From positions 457,946,501 to 458,010,500 of the forward strand of contig CM028129.1 in assembly GCA_016271365.2 (NCBI GenBank): a DNA stretch of 64,000 bases, written 5' to 3'. Shown here piece by piece: positions 1 to 10,879 of this stretch. The notes below the pieces were generated by a model. It saw only the letters and a list, made by a program, of their open reading frames with translations. It had not been told where the DNA came from and searched no databases. The position numbers and the translations under genes were made by a program. The stretch comes from Neoceratodus forsteri (Eukaryota > Chordata > Ceratodontiformes > Ceratodontidae). Numbering within the stretch: position 1 is the first letter of the stretch; each line of letters begins with the position of its first letter.

Positions 1-480
1 TTTGGGGGCTGTAGCCAGATTCGCACCCCCTGTCGGCAACAGTGGGTGGGAGAGCTGAGGGGCTTGAGCACCCCTTTGGCACACAGCAAATGGGGGAGGA
101 CATTATGCTGATGGGGACTGGGCTCCCAGTTGGCAGATTGAACTGGGAAGGGGGGACTGAAGCCAACAGGGATTGGCCCCACCATTGGCAAAGAAAGACT
201 TTTGGGGGGTGCATGATGCCGAGGGAGATTGGGCACCCCCTCAGCACACAGCAGAAATGGGAGGGGGGACATTATGCCAGTGGGGAGTGGGCTTCCCGTC
301 GGCATTGTGACAGGTGGCGGCAGTCACTGCCACCATGTTGCTCACACGTCAGGAGGCGTGTTTTGGTCATGCTGCATGAGAGCTTCGTTCTTATTGCAGC
401 TGACCTTTTCTTAGATCTGGTGGCCACATTAGCTATGCATGGTGTCAGTGCCTGCTGCTGGCTTATTGGGTAATGAGGAA
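1..480. repeat. GC-rich hairpin minisatellite, fragment of the composite element
   Basis: GC-rich stretch built from repeated phrases such as GGGCTCCCAG, GATTGGGCACCCC and GTCGGCA. The same phrases, in the same kind of order, occur at about 27880-28170 and 41590-41790, where they form short hairpins inside a composite repeat element. I read this as the truncated end of another copy cut by the window edge. The open frame at 42-473 is low-complexity, lacks any recognisable domain and is not conserved in the other copies, so I do not call a gene. Confidence 0.55.
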
Positions 481-1128
481 CGCACCTAGTGATGTGTGCT
501 CTGCATTTGCCCACAGTGACCGCAGCTCCAAATCTGCTACTACCGCAACATGTTGGCTGGTGCAAACACGTGAGCCAACATAACAAAAGGGCTGCTGGGA
601 AAAAAAACTGATACTAGTTGTTTCACTATTGGATGAGTATCTTTAAGTAAACCAGATAATTTCATTACTTAGGACGACTGTAACTAACAGTTCAGAAGGC
701 TAATTGGAATAAGGTTTGAAAGAGTTTTATGTGTTTAAGAGTTGCTACAATAAGTTACTTATGTAAGCCTAAAATGAAAAGAAGGTGGAAGGATTCAAAA
801 TGAACAAACACCACTGCGAAGTTGGTAAGGGCAAGTTTAAGATAATAAATAATTCGTTTTGCTAAACAAAGTATTAAGTGATAAATTAATGTAAACATGA
901 ATATTATGATATATTAAAAAGAATAGAGAACACAAATAGGTTTTAGAACTGAATTGATTTCAACTTATAATAATCTTATAAATATAGAAAAGAAAAGAAT
1001 GTACTGAAAATGCTTTTTATGTTTGGATTATTCAACAGAAAAAAAAAACAAAAGTGAAACCAAACAAGAATATTGTTTTATACATACCTGTGCTAACAAT
1101 CTAAGGTAAATCAGAGAATAATTGGAAT
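481..1128. other. AT-rich interval without recognisable features
   Basis: AT-rich sequence with no sizeable reading frame, no RNA gene and no repeat that I can match elsewhere in the window. Confidence 0.5.
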
Positions 1129-1268
1129 GACTGCAGTTCTTGGGTCAGACAATATGGTGGGTGGATTTTTTTCCATAGGGTTTAGCGGTGGGGCTCTGCC
1201 CCCCACATCCCCTGTGACTATACATAACAACACCAGGCTGCCATATTTATGACCCAAGAACTGCAGTT
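1129..1268. mobile_element. Short MITE with 18-bp terminal inverted repeats
   Basis: The left end ACTGCAGTTCTTGGGTCA (from about 1130) is matched exactly in inverted orientation at the right end (to about 1267). The inner sequences AATATGG and CCATATT extend the match. The element is about 140 bp and non-coding. Superfamily is not assigned because the target duplication is unclear. Confidence 0.6.
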
Positions 1269-1372
1269 GGGCTGAATAATCTACTCTTAGAGTTTTAAAC
1301 CTTTAAAAAATAATTAGTTAATTGATCAACTGAAACAGCACATTAATGTTCCAAGTGCAATTTTATGTTTAA

Positions 1373-1517
1373 GCAATAAGGCATGACAGGGTGTGTGTTA
1401 TCGTGTAATAACATCACTCCTGGGGTGGGTTGAAGCACGAGGTGAAGTCAAGTGCTTCCACCACCCCAGGAGTGATGTTATTACATGATAACACACATCC
1501 CAGGAGTGCCTTATTGC
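1373..1517. mobile_element. Palindromic MITE-like element, family P copy 1
   Basis: Nearly the whole interval is an imperfect palindrome. GCAATAAGGCATGACAGGGT on the left pairs with the right end, which runs through GTGCCTTATTGC. Inner arms containing ATAACATCACTCCTGGGG also pair. Two relatives lie at 1693-1826 and 3533-3677 with the same termini. The left flank is TTAA, but the opposite flank is TATT, so a TTAA target duplication is not established. Confidence 0.65.
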
Positions 1518-1602
1518 TATTATACAATGGCTTGTTGTTATACAAAATAAAAAAAATGATTTTAAGGAATCTAAATGGTCATCAATGGCATCCAAAAGCA
1601 AT

Positions 1603-1634
1603 ACAGTGATGTTATTGTGCAATAACATCACTGT
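1603..1634. repeat. Near-perfect 32-bp palindrome
   Basis: ACAGTGATGTTATTGT is followed immediately by GCAATAACATCACTGT, its reverse complement with one mismatch. The motif ATAACATCACT also occurs in the arms of the palindrome at 1373-1517, so this is probably a remnant or internal part of the same family. Confidence 0.6.
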
Positions 1635-1692
1635 CTCAGGCACACATTGACCAATCAGAGTCCAGGAAATTTTCTTGCCATTGTATAATTAA

Positions 1693-1826
1693 GCAATAAG
1701 GCACGACAGGGTGTGGTATATCATGGGATATCGTCATGCCTCGAGTGGTTGGGTGGCCGAGTGAGTCCAATGACCCGAGAAGTGATGATTTCCCATGATA
1801 TACCACACCCTGGAGTGTCTTATTGC
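1693..1826. mobile_element. Palindromic MITE-like element, family P copy 2
   Basis: Ends GCAATAAGGCACGACAGGGT and the matching inverted sequence, with arms containing GTGGTATATCATGGGATATC. It shares its right flank (through ATGAACTGG) with the left flank of the copy at 3533-3677 read on the other strand, so the family is longer than its palindromic core. Confidence 0.65.
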
Positions 1827-2540
1827 TATTATGAACTGGGTCAATTGATATTTTAGGCAATTAATGTAAAAAAAAAAAATTTTTAAATATTTTAATGCTG
1901 TTTTTATAGGTGTGTAGGTAGACATTTAAAAAAAAAGTTCGTGTAGATCAGGTTTTGGGCAGTAGGTGGTGCTGTTGCATGTGGATTTTGTTAGAAAGTC
2001 TTCATTCCTATAGTACTGGTGCCCCCTTCCTGAAGTTTAGTAACGTTGTCTGTTATGGAGTAACTGAAGCTAGTTTTTGGCTTTTTTTTTTGTTTGAGGA
2101 GTTGAACAATCGCGATGTCAACTGAAAAAAAAAAATATGTGGGTGGGCGATAAACTGCCTACCAATGTGCACCGCTGCTCTGCAAGATGACAGAAGTTGT
2201 TTTACGTCTGGATTCAGTGTGTTTTACCTGTATTGCTTTTGAGGAAAGCAAGATGGTAAGGCATTACAGTTTATATTTAGCGTGATTGTGTTCTGAAGGA
2301 GCCGGTTGTACATTCTGGCGGTTTGGCGCGAGGCAGCATGACAGCGAATGCGAGGGGGGAAGTTTTCTGTAATGAAGTAGCTGGTGCTGTCAGAGAAAGA
2401 AGAGGGAGATTTATTTATCTTTGCAGAGCGTGTGCTGTGGGCGACAGTTGTGAGGATGTTTTTTTTTTTTTTTTTTAATAATGACCGACTGAAACTCTGA
2501 CTGGCTACGGACTGCGAGATGAAGAACACTGCGTTGAGGG
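1827..2540. other. Non-coding interval
   Basis: AT-rich start with poly-A runs, partly homologous (about 1830-1900) to the sequence left of the palindrome at 3533. The remainder, including open frames on the minus strand at 2224-2620, has low-complexity lysine or serine content and no domain I recognise. Confidence 0.4.
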
Positions 2541-2779
2541 TGAGCAGGCTGGTGGCCGGAGGTTTCTGAAGCCTTGATGATGTGGAATGATATCATCACA
2601 GCTTCAATCCTCTCGGCCAATCAGGTTGCTCCATTTACGATCGCCAGTTCATAATATTTATTATGAACTGTGGATCGTAAATGGAGGAAGCTGATTAGCT
2701 GAGACGTTTTTGAAGCTGTGATGATATTGGGCTACATCATCACGGCTTAAAAAAACCTCCGGCCACCAGCCTCCTCATG
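2541..2779. mobile_element. 240-bp imperfect palindrome (foldback element)
   Basis: The left arm beginning at about 2545 (GGCTGGTGGCCGGAGGTTT) is matched in reverse complement by the right arm ending at about 2777. Pairing continues through the inner motif TTCATAATATTTATTATGAA at the centre, near 2655. It is non-coding and consistent with a foldback MITE. No target duplication was identified. Confidence 0.65.
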
Positions 2780-3532
2780 GGCATCAGATTCTCCGACTGC
2801 AACGTTCACCACGTCCAGAGGCCTAGAGCGAGTCACTCACGAAGATAACCAGTGCAAAAAAAAAAACCCTAAAAACTATTCCCACTGCTGAAATTAAACT
2901 CCCACCAAGTACAGCATACATAAATAGAGCACCCGCTCCCAAACAAGAAATGCTGTTCAACGGACACTCACATGAAAACACCCGCAATACAACAACGGCC
3001 CTTCCCAATCAAACATCTGCCAGCTGGTAGACAAAACAACCTCACCACTTTAGCTGCTGCTTTTTATTACTAAAAATGATTTTGCCAACTTCACCTGCTC
3101 CCTTCAGAAGACAACGCAGGCAGTTTACCCCTCTGCTCCATGCAACAATCGCAACACAGCATCTTGGAGGGGCAGGTGGTGGTGGTGGTGGTGAGGTGAG
3201 GAGACCAGAGCATAACCGACATAATCACAGTCCAGTGTCAGCAGCAGTTTCACAAAAAAAATCCACACAGATCTTCACGGGTCCCAGACCATGCAGCAGG
3301 ACGGGTCAAATGCAGAGAAATTAGAGTTCAGGAGTAGTGCTGAGAGTGGACACTGAGTTCACAGCTGCACTCCTCCATGAACTCCACCTAACAACACTAC
3401 ACTGCTGTCCATACGCTTCAGGAACTATTTCTTTTAAATATATTCCTCCATCACTCCAAAAAGGCATTAAAATATTTCAAAAGTATATTTTTATTATTTT
3501 CTCTGAGAAAACTATTAAACCAGTTCATGATA
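2780..3532. other. Non-coding interval with homology to family P flank
   Basis: No supported gene. A short GGT/GGC run near 3170-3195 is simple sequence. The last 90 bp (about 3460-3532) resemble the reverse complement of 1830-1920 and so belong to the longer family P unit. Confidence 0.4.
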
Positions 3533-3677
3533 GCAATAATGCACTCTGGGGTGTGGTATATCATGGGATATCTTCACTTCTCGGGTTGTTGGATACATTC
3601 GGCCTGCGGCCTCATGCCCAACCACCCGAGGCGTGACGATATCCCATGATATACCACACCCTGTCGTGTATTATTGC
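3533..3677. mobile_element. Palindromic MITE-like element, family P copy 3 (inverted)
   Basis: Imperfect palindrome with arms containing GTGGTATATCATGGGATATC, like copy 2, and ends GCAATAAT/TTATTGC. Its TTAA flank lies on the right, whereas copies 1 and 2 have TTAA on the left. Its left flank (CCAGTTCATGATA) matches the right flank of copy 2 in reverse complement, so this copy sits in the opposite orientation. Confidence 0.65.
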
Positions 3678-3859
3678 TTAATTTTAGCCTGATATCCCTA
3701 AAAAAGAGGTGATTTGAAATTTCTCGAAACTTTGTAACTTTTACATAAAAAGGCTATAAGAAAAATAAACACAGAAGTAAATTTTTAAAGAAGGCTTGAT
3801 TCTTTACTTTGTTTAAACATTTAAGTAGCTCACAGGGAAATATAAGGTACAGGAGAATA

Positions 3860-4190
3860 CAGGTTTTCAAAGAGAAAGATGTTCAAGGATGAGGGGGCAT
3901 AAGATGAAACTGGAGGGAGGTTCAAAGGGGATGTTAGGAAGTACTTCTTCACAGAGAGGGTGGTGAGCAACTGGATCAGCCTACCAGAAGAGATGGTGGG
4001 GGCAGAATTGATTACAGGTTTTAAGAATGCTTAGGATAGGCATACAGGGACACTGGTGGTCGGGAAGGGGTACAACCTAGTTCCAGTAAAGTTTAGTAGA
4101 ACACAGTTGCTAGGGTAATGGGCAGACTAGATGGGCCTAAGGCCCTTATCTGCTGACAACTTCTATGTTTCTATGTTTCTATTTTCCATT
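3860..4190 (+). mobile_element. CR1 LINE 3'-end fragment
   Basis: The sequence follows the C-terminal and 3' UTR pattern of the CR1 at 14-18 kb: a stretch for FFTERVVSNW-like residues, then GGGCAGACTAGATGGGCC, CTTATCTGCTGACA, and the terminal tandem TATGTTTCTATGTTTCTAT. That octamer-like tail is the typical CR1 3' terminus. It is a 5'-truncated insertion without function. Confidence 0.85.
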
Positions 4191-4600
4191 CTAGTGAGCT
4201 AAATTCTGCGGTTTAGCACTGCAATTCTGCAAAAAACTGAAATTATTCCACGTGCTGCTCTTGCAGTCACATGGGAGGTACAGAAATGTATCAGGTGAGA
4301 GCACACAGATTTCTTGCTATGTACAGTAGCTCCTCACTTCTGAAGTGATTTGCTAAAGAGGAAAAAGTTCTATTTGTTCTGCTCCACAGCTACAGCCTTT
4401 TTGACTCAAAATCTGCAGTTTTCTTGCTGATAACAAGGAAAAAAGAGTTAGTATTTGTACTTTCAGTGCTGAGCCAAACATATTGCTGCAGTTTTTAATT
4501 TCTTGGAATAACTATTGCATAACAGTTTTACTGATATTCTCTGTAGTACTATGTTGTTTCTTATTGTGGTACTTAGTGAAGAAAACAAATCACACCATGG
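4191..4600. other. Non-coding interval upstream of the hAT relic
   Basis: No supported gene. It may contain the 5' end of the hAT element, but I could not identify a terminal inverted repeat or an 8-bp duplication. Confidence 0.35.
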
Positions 4601-7600
4601 TGGGCAAGGAAAAGCACGGAAGTGGAAAAAGTTTCATTTTTGATGGATCTTTGAAAATGGTGTCACATGGAGGTGCAGAGGGTACTGGAGAAGGTGCTAG
4701 TGGGTGCACCATAGTCAGTGGCACTTGAATTTGCAGCGGCAGAGCAGTCCCAGCAGTGCCCCATGCTGTGCCAGTGTCAGCTGGAGTTGGCATCAAAGCT
4801 ACTAGTTTCTTCAGTTTGCAGCAAAGTAGTCCCAAAGCAGATGTTGCTCATCATGCAAAACTGGCAAGAAAAACTACCACAGATGTCACTACACTACTGT
4901 GTCAGTCCCAGGAGTCACAAGAGGAGGAAGAGTCACAGGAGTCTCAGGAGCTGTCTCGGGAGCTGTTAAAGACTAGGAGCAATGAGGGTGTGTGTCCAAT
5001 GGCAGTCCGTATCAATGAGTATGATGTTAAGGGGGTCCAGGACCATTAACTGTCCTGGCAGAGGAGGAGAAAGAGCTGGAGCACAGTGTGCATGAGATGG
5101 AGGTTGAGGAGGAAGAACGTCCTCATTTTGAACATACTGCTACTGTCGAGGTGGAAGAAATGTCTGAGTCAAACATCAGTGATAATTGTGATAAGGGAGG
5201 TGATGACCCAGTCCTTGACTCTATTTGGCATCCTTTGCAAGCACCCATTAAAAAGGTGTTGTGACCGGTTAAGAGAAAAAATCCATCTTATGGGGCTCCC
5301 TCATAAGGAACAATTTGATGTTAGGGGAAAGAGCCCTCAGTTTAAAAGGGCACATGGGGATAAGCAGCAGCAAGAGCTGCAGCAGGCAGCCATTTTTCCC
5401 ACCACTACACCCCTGGCCCCATCTGTCTCATCCAAGAAAATCCAGCGTGTTGGCAGAAAGTCTTTTGTGTGGGTTGTTTTCTCAGTGGATGAGGTCAATG
5501 ACAGTTTAGGAATGGTAAGGTGGGTACACACTGTGGGACAACTGGTATACATAGCCATCTGCAAGCTAAGCATTCCATTTACTGGGCACAACATAAATGG
5601 TTGGCATCAATGGCCACTTTTGATGTTGTGCCTGAACAGTCTGAAGGTATCCAGTAAACATGGCGACCGCAATTCAGCGTTTACAAAAACAGTGGCTCAA
5701 TTACAGCACCTGTGTTTAGGGCTACCTGGCAGGGTAGCGACCGGATACCTGGGTGGGTGAGGTAGGGTGATGGGAAGCTATGCACGTGTGTGTGCATGCA
5801 CATGAACAGGATGCGAGGAAGGGGAGCAAAGATATGTGGGAGGAGGTGTGGCAGGCAGCTGCTGAGCTGGTCTACTAGCATGGTGGGGAAGGTGGTCGGT
5901 TGGGAGGTGCAGGGTTTGGGTCTAGCGCACAGTGGTTTGTTTTTGCTGGCAGGCGGCTTTTTTTTTTAAGTATTTCACCCCCACCTCGACATGCACCCCC
6001 CTGGAGCTGAGAATCCTTTAGTAGAGGGGTGTGGGGGGAACAGCCCCTGCATTAAAAAGAATCTTGTAGATCTTGAGCACCCTCTTGTTGTTCGTCATGA
6101 GTGTGCATCACCAAAACTAATTTTCGGCGATATACACTCACCCAAACGGCAATCACTATTCCGCAAGTGCCATTGTGACATAGAACCCAGTCTGAAAGAG
6201 AGGGTCATGGTGAGGTAACATTTAACCCTTTACTGTGTTCCACCCCTAGGTGTGCAGTTGCATGTGGTAGTAGTCAGTGTATTAAATTGGAGCCCTCCTC
6301 TGCCTGTATAGTGAGTTTTTTCCAGCATGTCTCCACTGTTGAACAAGGCAGTCAAAGCAGCAAGAGCAAAACTGCTAAAGCCAGTACATCTACCTCCTCC
6401 ACAGTCTATCCCACTCTCAAGACTAAGCAACCAGTTATTAAATCTGTCTTAACCAAGCACCCCAATACCACCATAAACACCCTTTGTCAAAAGAGCTGAA
6501 CACTGCTGTTGCAAAGATGCTTGTAACAGACCTACTGCCATATGTGTTTACAAATACTCAAATACAAAGTGCCAAATCGCAATTATTTCTCCACTAATGC
6601 TATTCTGACACTTTACAGTGACCTTGCTTGCACTGTGTTACATGCAGTGTTCTACTGTGCAGTACCCAGCATCCACCTTCCCACAGTTATCTGGACTAGT
6701 GGTCCATCATCTGCTATCGGTTTTATGTGCATTACTGCACACTGGGGCTATTTCCTTTGGGTTTATGCCTTGCACTCATGCTCATGGTCTATTGCCATCT
6801 GAGAAGTGCCAATACCAGTGGTAGTCCTCATCAGCATGCCATATTGAACATGCAGAGCATGCATGGCTCATGTACATCTGCCAGAATACTCACCCAAATT
6901 AACGAAGCTATTATGTCCTGGCAGAAGCCACATGGATTCCATGCTGTCTTCATTGCAAGTGGCAATGCACAGAATGCTGTTAAAGCAATCAGTGATGGCT
7001 GTTTTTATCATGTCCCATGCTTTGCCCTTGTTCTTTCCTGATTGTGAAGGCCTTTCTCAATCATGAAGCAGTCAGTAGCATGTTGACTATCAGTCACAAA
7101 ATTTGCAGTCATTTCAGTCACTCTTCACTGGCAAGATCAGAGTTCAGGAGTCTACAGAAGCCCAATGAAGTACCACAACATTGTCTCAAGCTGAATACAG
7201 TATCACACTGGAACTCAGTGCTATACATGATTGAGAGGCTATTTGAGCAGTATAAGTTGATCAATGACTATATTATACAGATGCATGATAGTGAAACATG
7301 GATAGCCATGTCACTGAGTCCATCCTAGTGGATGTTGATAGATAGTGCCATCCAAATCCTCCAACCATTTGAACATGCTACTTAAGTTGTTAGCTCTGAA
7401 AATGCATGCCTGATCCACATTATACCAATGTTGCATGTACTCCACCAGGCACTGGTTAATGTCAGAGAGCAATCTGAATTGTCAGCAGACTCTATGGGAG
7501 TAGAGCTGGCTGACTGGATCATGCAAGTGTTTGATGATGATCCCAGGGTGTTTCATATTAACAACTCTGAGGTATACATCCTGGCAACCTTGCAAGATTC

Positions 7601-8300
7601 ATGGTACACGCACAGCATGCTAGCAGTTCTTCCAGGTGGGAAGTCTGATCTGGATCACTATGTTCTGATCCTTCATGGCAAAGTGGAACATTGGATGATG
7701 GTAATGCATGCAGGGAAAAGGCCTTGGCCAGTATCTGGAGACAAACCTGAAGGAGCAACAGCCCCGTCCTCCTGTACTGTGTCTGCTCCTTCCCCCTCAT
7801 CCTCATGTAGCAGTGGCACAAGCCATCTCTGATCCATGCTGCAGCAGGCTAGTGTTTCCACACTCCAATCAACTAAGTACAAGACACAAGTTCAGCTGTC
7901 TTCGACCCATATGGTTCAGTCATACCTGGATGACTCACAGCAGCTGAGCATAGATGATGAGCCATTGGAGCATTGGTGAAGAAAACTTGAAGTCTGGTTT
8001 GCTCCCTCAGCTCTGGCCATTGAATATTTAATTTACCCCTGTGCCAGTGTTAGCTCAGAGAGGGTATTTAGTGCTTCATGTGCCATTGCCACTCATCAGT
8101 GAAGATGCCTGTCTGACAGGAATATTGAGTACTTCACATTCATAAAAATGATGTCTCTTTTCCTCACACTACAGTACAAGTTGTCATTGACTGCAATATA
8201 TTATGATCCTGCTGAAGAAAGTGATGTGGAGCGGGAATCTTCAGAGAAAAAGGAGAGCATGCCATTACCATCTGATGACAAAGACAACTGATGGGTTTAA
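4600..8300 (+). pseudogene. hAT (Ac-like) transposase relic, many frameshifts and stops
   Basis: Blocks of a hAT transposase appear in the expected order in shifting plus-strand frames. An acidic N-terminal part (about 4750-5050) is followed by a possible degraded BED finger (about 5455-5640: SFVWVVFSVDE then AICKL). Next come LNTAVAKMLVTDLLPYVF (about 6495-6550), WTSGPSSAIGFMCITAH (about 6690-6745), a degraded DNAxN/CFAH block (ASGNAQN..CFALVLS, 6950-7040), LNTVSHWNSVLYMIERLFEQ (about 7190-7250) and the dimerisation signature LAIEYLIYPCASVSSERVFS (about 8014-8075), followed by an in-frame stop. The family cuts and pastes DNA. Here the expected Asp before NAxN reads as Ser-Gly and several frames are broken, so it is inactive. 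Ac/ZBED-type assignment is by motif recognition only. Confidence 0.85.
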
Positions 8301-8539
8301 ATTCTCCTGAGTATGAGACAGAACATGTGTTGCACTACTCTCATTGTCAGATGCACACCTGAATCATTTGGTGATGTAACATAATAGTTACTGTATATGT
8401 GTCTATAGTTAGCAGAACACAGACGCATGTCACCAGAAGTCAGTGTGACAGATTCTTCCTAAACTGCTGGTTCATATGTCACAACAAAAGTTGAATGCAA
8501 GTTTCTAATTCCATCCTGATTCAGATTATGTGCCCACAG

Positions 8540-8830
8540 ATTACTAACACTTGTGTTGTCCAAACACAGCAATATTTGTAAATTTCACAGTTGGCTGTAG
8601 TTTAGACCCTCCCTCCCCAAAAGAAAAAAAAAACAACAAAATACCAAAACAAAAAAGGGCAGACATTATTTATCCTTTACTGTTTGTTCATCTTTGTTAC
8701 TGCAACTTGTTTCTTTTAAAACACAGCAGTATTTCTATGTAGCCCTGTTGACTGCTGTTTAGACCCCCACCGCATAAGAAAAAAGAGATGCACCAAAAAG
8801 AATTTAGGTGGACATTGTTATATAATAACT
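8540..8830. repeat. Two diverged units of a ~150-bp repeat
   Basis: The phrase ACACAGCARTATTTSTA followed by a GTTTAGACCC..CCC and AAAAGAAAAAA stretch occurs at about 8564 and 8721, a 157-bp spacing. Related units lie at 9490-9640, 29330-29640, 29990-30120 and 30890-30960. It is non-coding and looks like a dispersed satellite-like unit. Function unknown. Confidence 0.6.
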
Positions 8831-9366
8831 AGTGCTCCGCTGTATCACCTTGATTCAGATACTGTACTTTTCAACTTTTCGAAAGCAGTAATAACCCGTG
8901 ACATCACACCAATTGATTACAGCTTTTTTGGCCTCGTGCTGTCAGTCCCTTTATTTATTGATTTATTTATTCAGTTCTTAGATTAATACCACATATCTCA
9001 GACTGCAGATGTGGCAGTTGACTTTAGTGAGTGGGTCGACAAATAGCACTGCCAGTATTTCATCAACAGAGCAGTCTGTTATGCCAGGAATTATTTGCCT
9101 TTATGGAAGTTAGCAGTTCCCTGTTGAGATCCTGTAGTTCTGTTGCAGATTTGATGTTTTTTTATTGTTGTATTTATTATCTATGTTTAGGACCAACCAG
9201 CAGAAAAGAAGGAAAAGGGACCCAGCTGCAGGATATGTAAGGTACAGTTATGCGAGCAGTCTCAGATGACTGAAGACTTTTCTTGCAGTGTGGTGGTTTG
9301 GCTATATGGTAACACCTTCAACCAGTTATTATAAAAAAATAAAGCCTATACCAGGTCTGTCTTCAG
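8831..9366. other. Non-coding interval
   Basis: No supported gene. A TTTATTTATTGATTTATTTATT tract lies near 8950. Short open frames have no recognisable domain. Confidence 0.35.
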
Positions 9367-9470
9367 AGGATTATTCACACACCCTCGGTGTGTGAGAATC
9401 TCATAAACCTCTCGAGGTTCACTCTCGAGGTTTATGGATTATCACACACCTCGGGTGTGTGAAAAATCCT
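9367..9470. mobile_element. 104-bp foldback MITE
   Basis: AGGATTATTCACACACC at the left end pairs with GGTGTGTGAAAAATCCT at the right end. The inner arms (CATAAACCTCTCGAG and CTCTCGAGGTTTATG) pair as well, leaving only a few unpaired bases at the centre near 9420. The element is non-coding. Confidence 0.7.
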
Positions 9471-9489
9471 CATAATACATACCTGCACA

Positions 9490-9640
9490 GGCATTTTTCT
9501 GTGTTTGTCCTTTACTCTTTGCTCATCTCTGTTTCTAGTTGTTTCCTTAAAAATACAGGAGTATTTATAAGTGTCCCAGCTGGCTGTGATTTAGGCCCCC
9601 TCCCCAGTAGAAACAAGCTTCTGGCCAGATCCGATAGGGC
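9490..9640. repeat. Single unit of the ~150-bp repeat
   Basis: Matches the unit of 29330-29640: TCCTTTACT..TTTGCTCATCTCTGTTTCT, TTTCCTTAAAAATACAGNAGTATTT, then GTCCCAGCTGGC and GGCCCCCTCCCCAG. The foldback MITE at 9367-9470 sits immediately upstream. Confidence 0.55.
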
Positions 9641-9659
9641 TGCAGCTGAGGAATTTGGG

Positions 9660-10790
9660 GCAGAAATACTGAAACCTTGTTTTTATTTAATATTTTTACA
9701 CTACATTTTCAGCATAGTCTTGTTCTGACCCTGCATCATGAAGAAGGGCAGAGAAAACATTCAACTCCAAGCCTAAAAGTGATTTTGTGCAGGGACTGCA
9801 AAATCAACTTTCAGGACCCCCAAAACACATATTGGGCAGGAGCTGAAAATGACAACTGTCACATTCCCGATGTGCTGTAAAGAAATGGCTGAGTTTAAAA
9901 TTTGGGGTAAAATATTGAATATTATCTAAATTATCAGCCTGCTTTGGCAAAATTCAACATAGTCTCATAACTTTGTTTTTGTAAAATATTTTTCTAACAA
10001 ATTTTCAACATAGGCTTCTTATGACCCTACCTCATGAACAAGGCAGAGAAAATTTTCAACTACTGCCCGAAAGGTGATTTCACACAGAGACAGCAAAATC
10101 ACTTTTCAGGATGTAAAAAATTTTTTGCCAGGATTTGAAAAATGACAGCTGTCACATTCATGAAGTGCTGTATAGATATGACAATGTTGTAAATTTGGTC
10201 TAAAAATATTGAAAATTACCAAAGATATGCACCTAAGTTCATAAAATTCAACAAAGGTTCATATCTTTATTGTTTTTTAAATATTTTTACACCAAATTTT
10301 CAACATAGCCTTCTTATGACCCCACCTCCAGAACAAGGGCAGAGAAAACTTTCAACTCCTGCCTGAAATGTGATTTCTCACAGGGATCACAAAATTACCT
10401 TTTGGGATAAAAAAAAAAAAAAAAAAACATTTTGGCCAGGATTTGAAAAATGACAGCTCTCTCGTTCATGAGGAGTTGTAAAGATATGGCAATGTTGTAA
10501 ATTAGGGGTTAAAATATAGAACACTACCAAAGACATGAGCCTGCATTTGCAAAATTCAATGTAGGCTCATAACTTTATTGTCTTTTAATATTTTTACACC
10601 CTATTTTCAACATAGCTGTCTTAAGACCCCACATCCAGAAAAAGGGCAGGGAAAATTTCAACTCCTGCCCAAAAGGTGATTCACACAGGGACTGCAAAAT
10701 TACCTTTTGTGACAGATTTGCCTGATGTCAGTACAATTGTTTATGAGACAGGGTCCCAAAAAGCAAGCTAAAAATTAGGGCCAAAAATAT
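9660..10790. repeat. ~300-bp tandem repeat array, about four diverged units
   Basis: The landmark TTTTCARCATAG recurs at about 9704, 10001, 10297 and 10604, giving a period near 300 bp. Each unit also carries ATATTGAAAAT-like, AAAAATGACAGCTGT and AAAATCACNTTTNGGAT phrases. The same phrases build the better-preserved 297-bp array at 25.7-27.4 kb, so this is an older relative. No unit-conserved reading frame is visible. Confidence 0.75.
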
Positions 10791-10794
10791 TCAA

Positions 10795-10870
10795 ACATAG
10801 AAACATAGAAACATAAACTTTGATGGCAGATAAGGACTGCTTGGCCCACTTAGTCAAAAATGCCCAAGTT
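10795..10870 (-). mobile_element. CR1 3'-terminal fragment
   Basis: Reads AACATAGAAACATAGAAACATA then GATGGCAGATAAGGACTGCTTGGCCCA on the plus strand, the reverse complement of the CR1 terminus seen at about 18170-18236. It is only a short tail. Confidence 0.7.
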
Positions 10871-10879
10871 ATGGCACTA

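Noticed and set aside
42..473. 143-residue open frame at the window start
   Set aside because: Runs across the same minisatellite phrases; no domain and no conserved counterpart in the other copies.
2224..2620. Minus-strand frames with a poly-lysine run
   Set aside because: The run comes from a poly-T tract at 2459-2476; no domain was recognised.
5086..5760. 224-residue plus-strand open frame taken as an intact gene
   Set aside because: Only a short stretch (about 5455-5640) resembles a BED finger; the rest fits a frameshifted hAT relic, not a complete protein.
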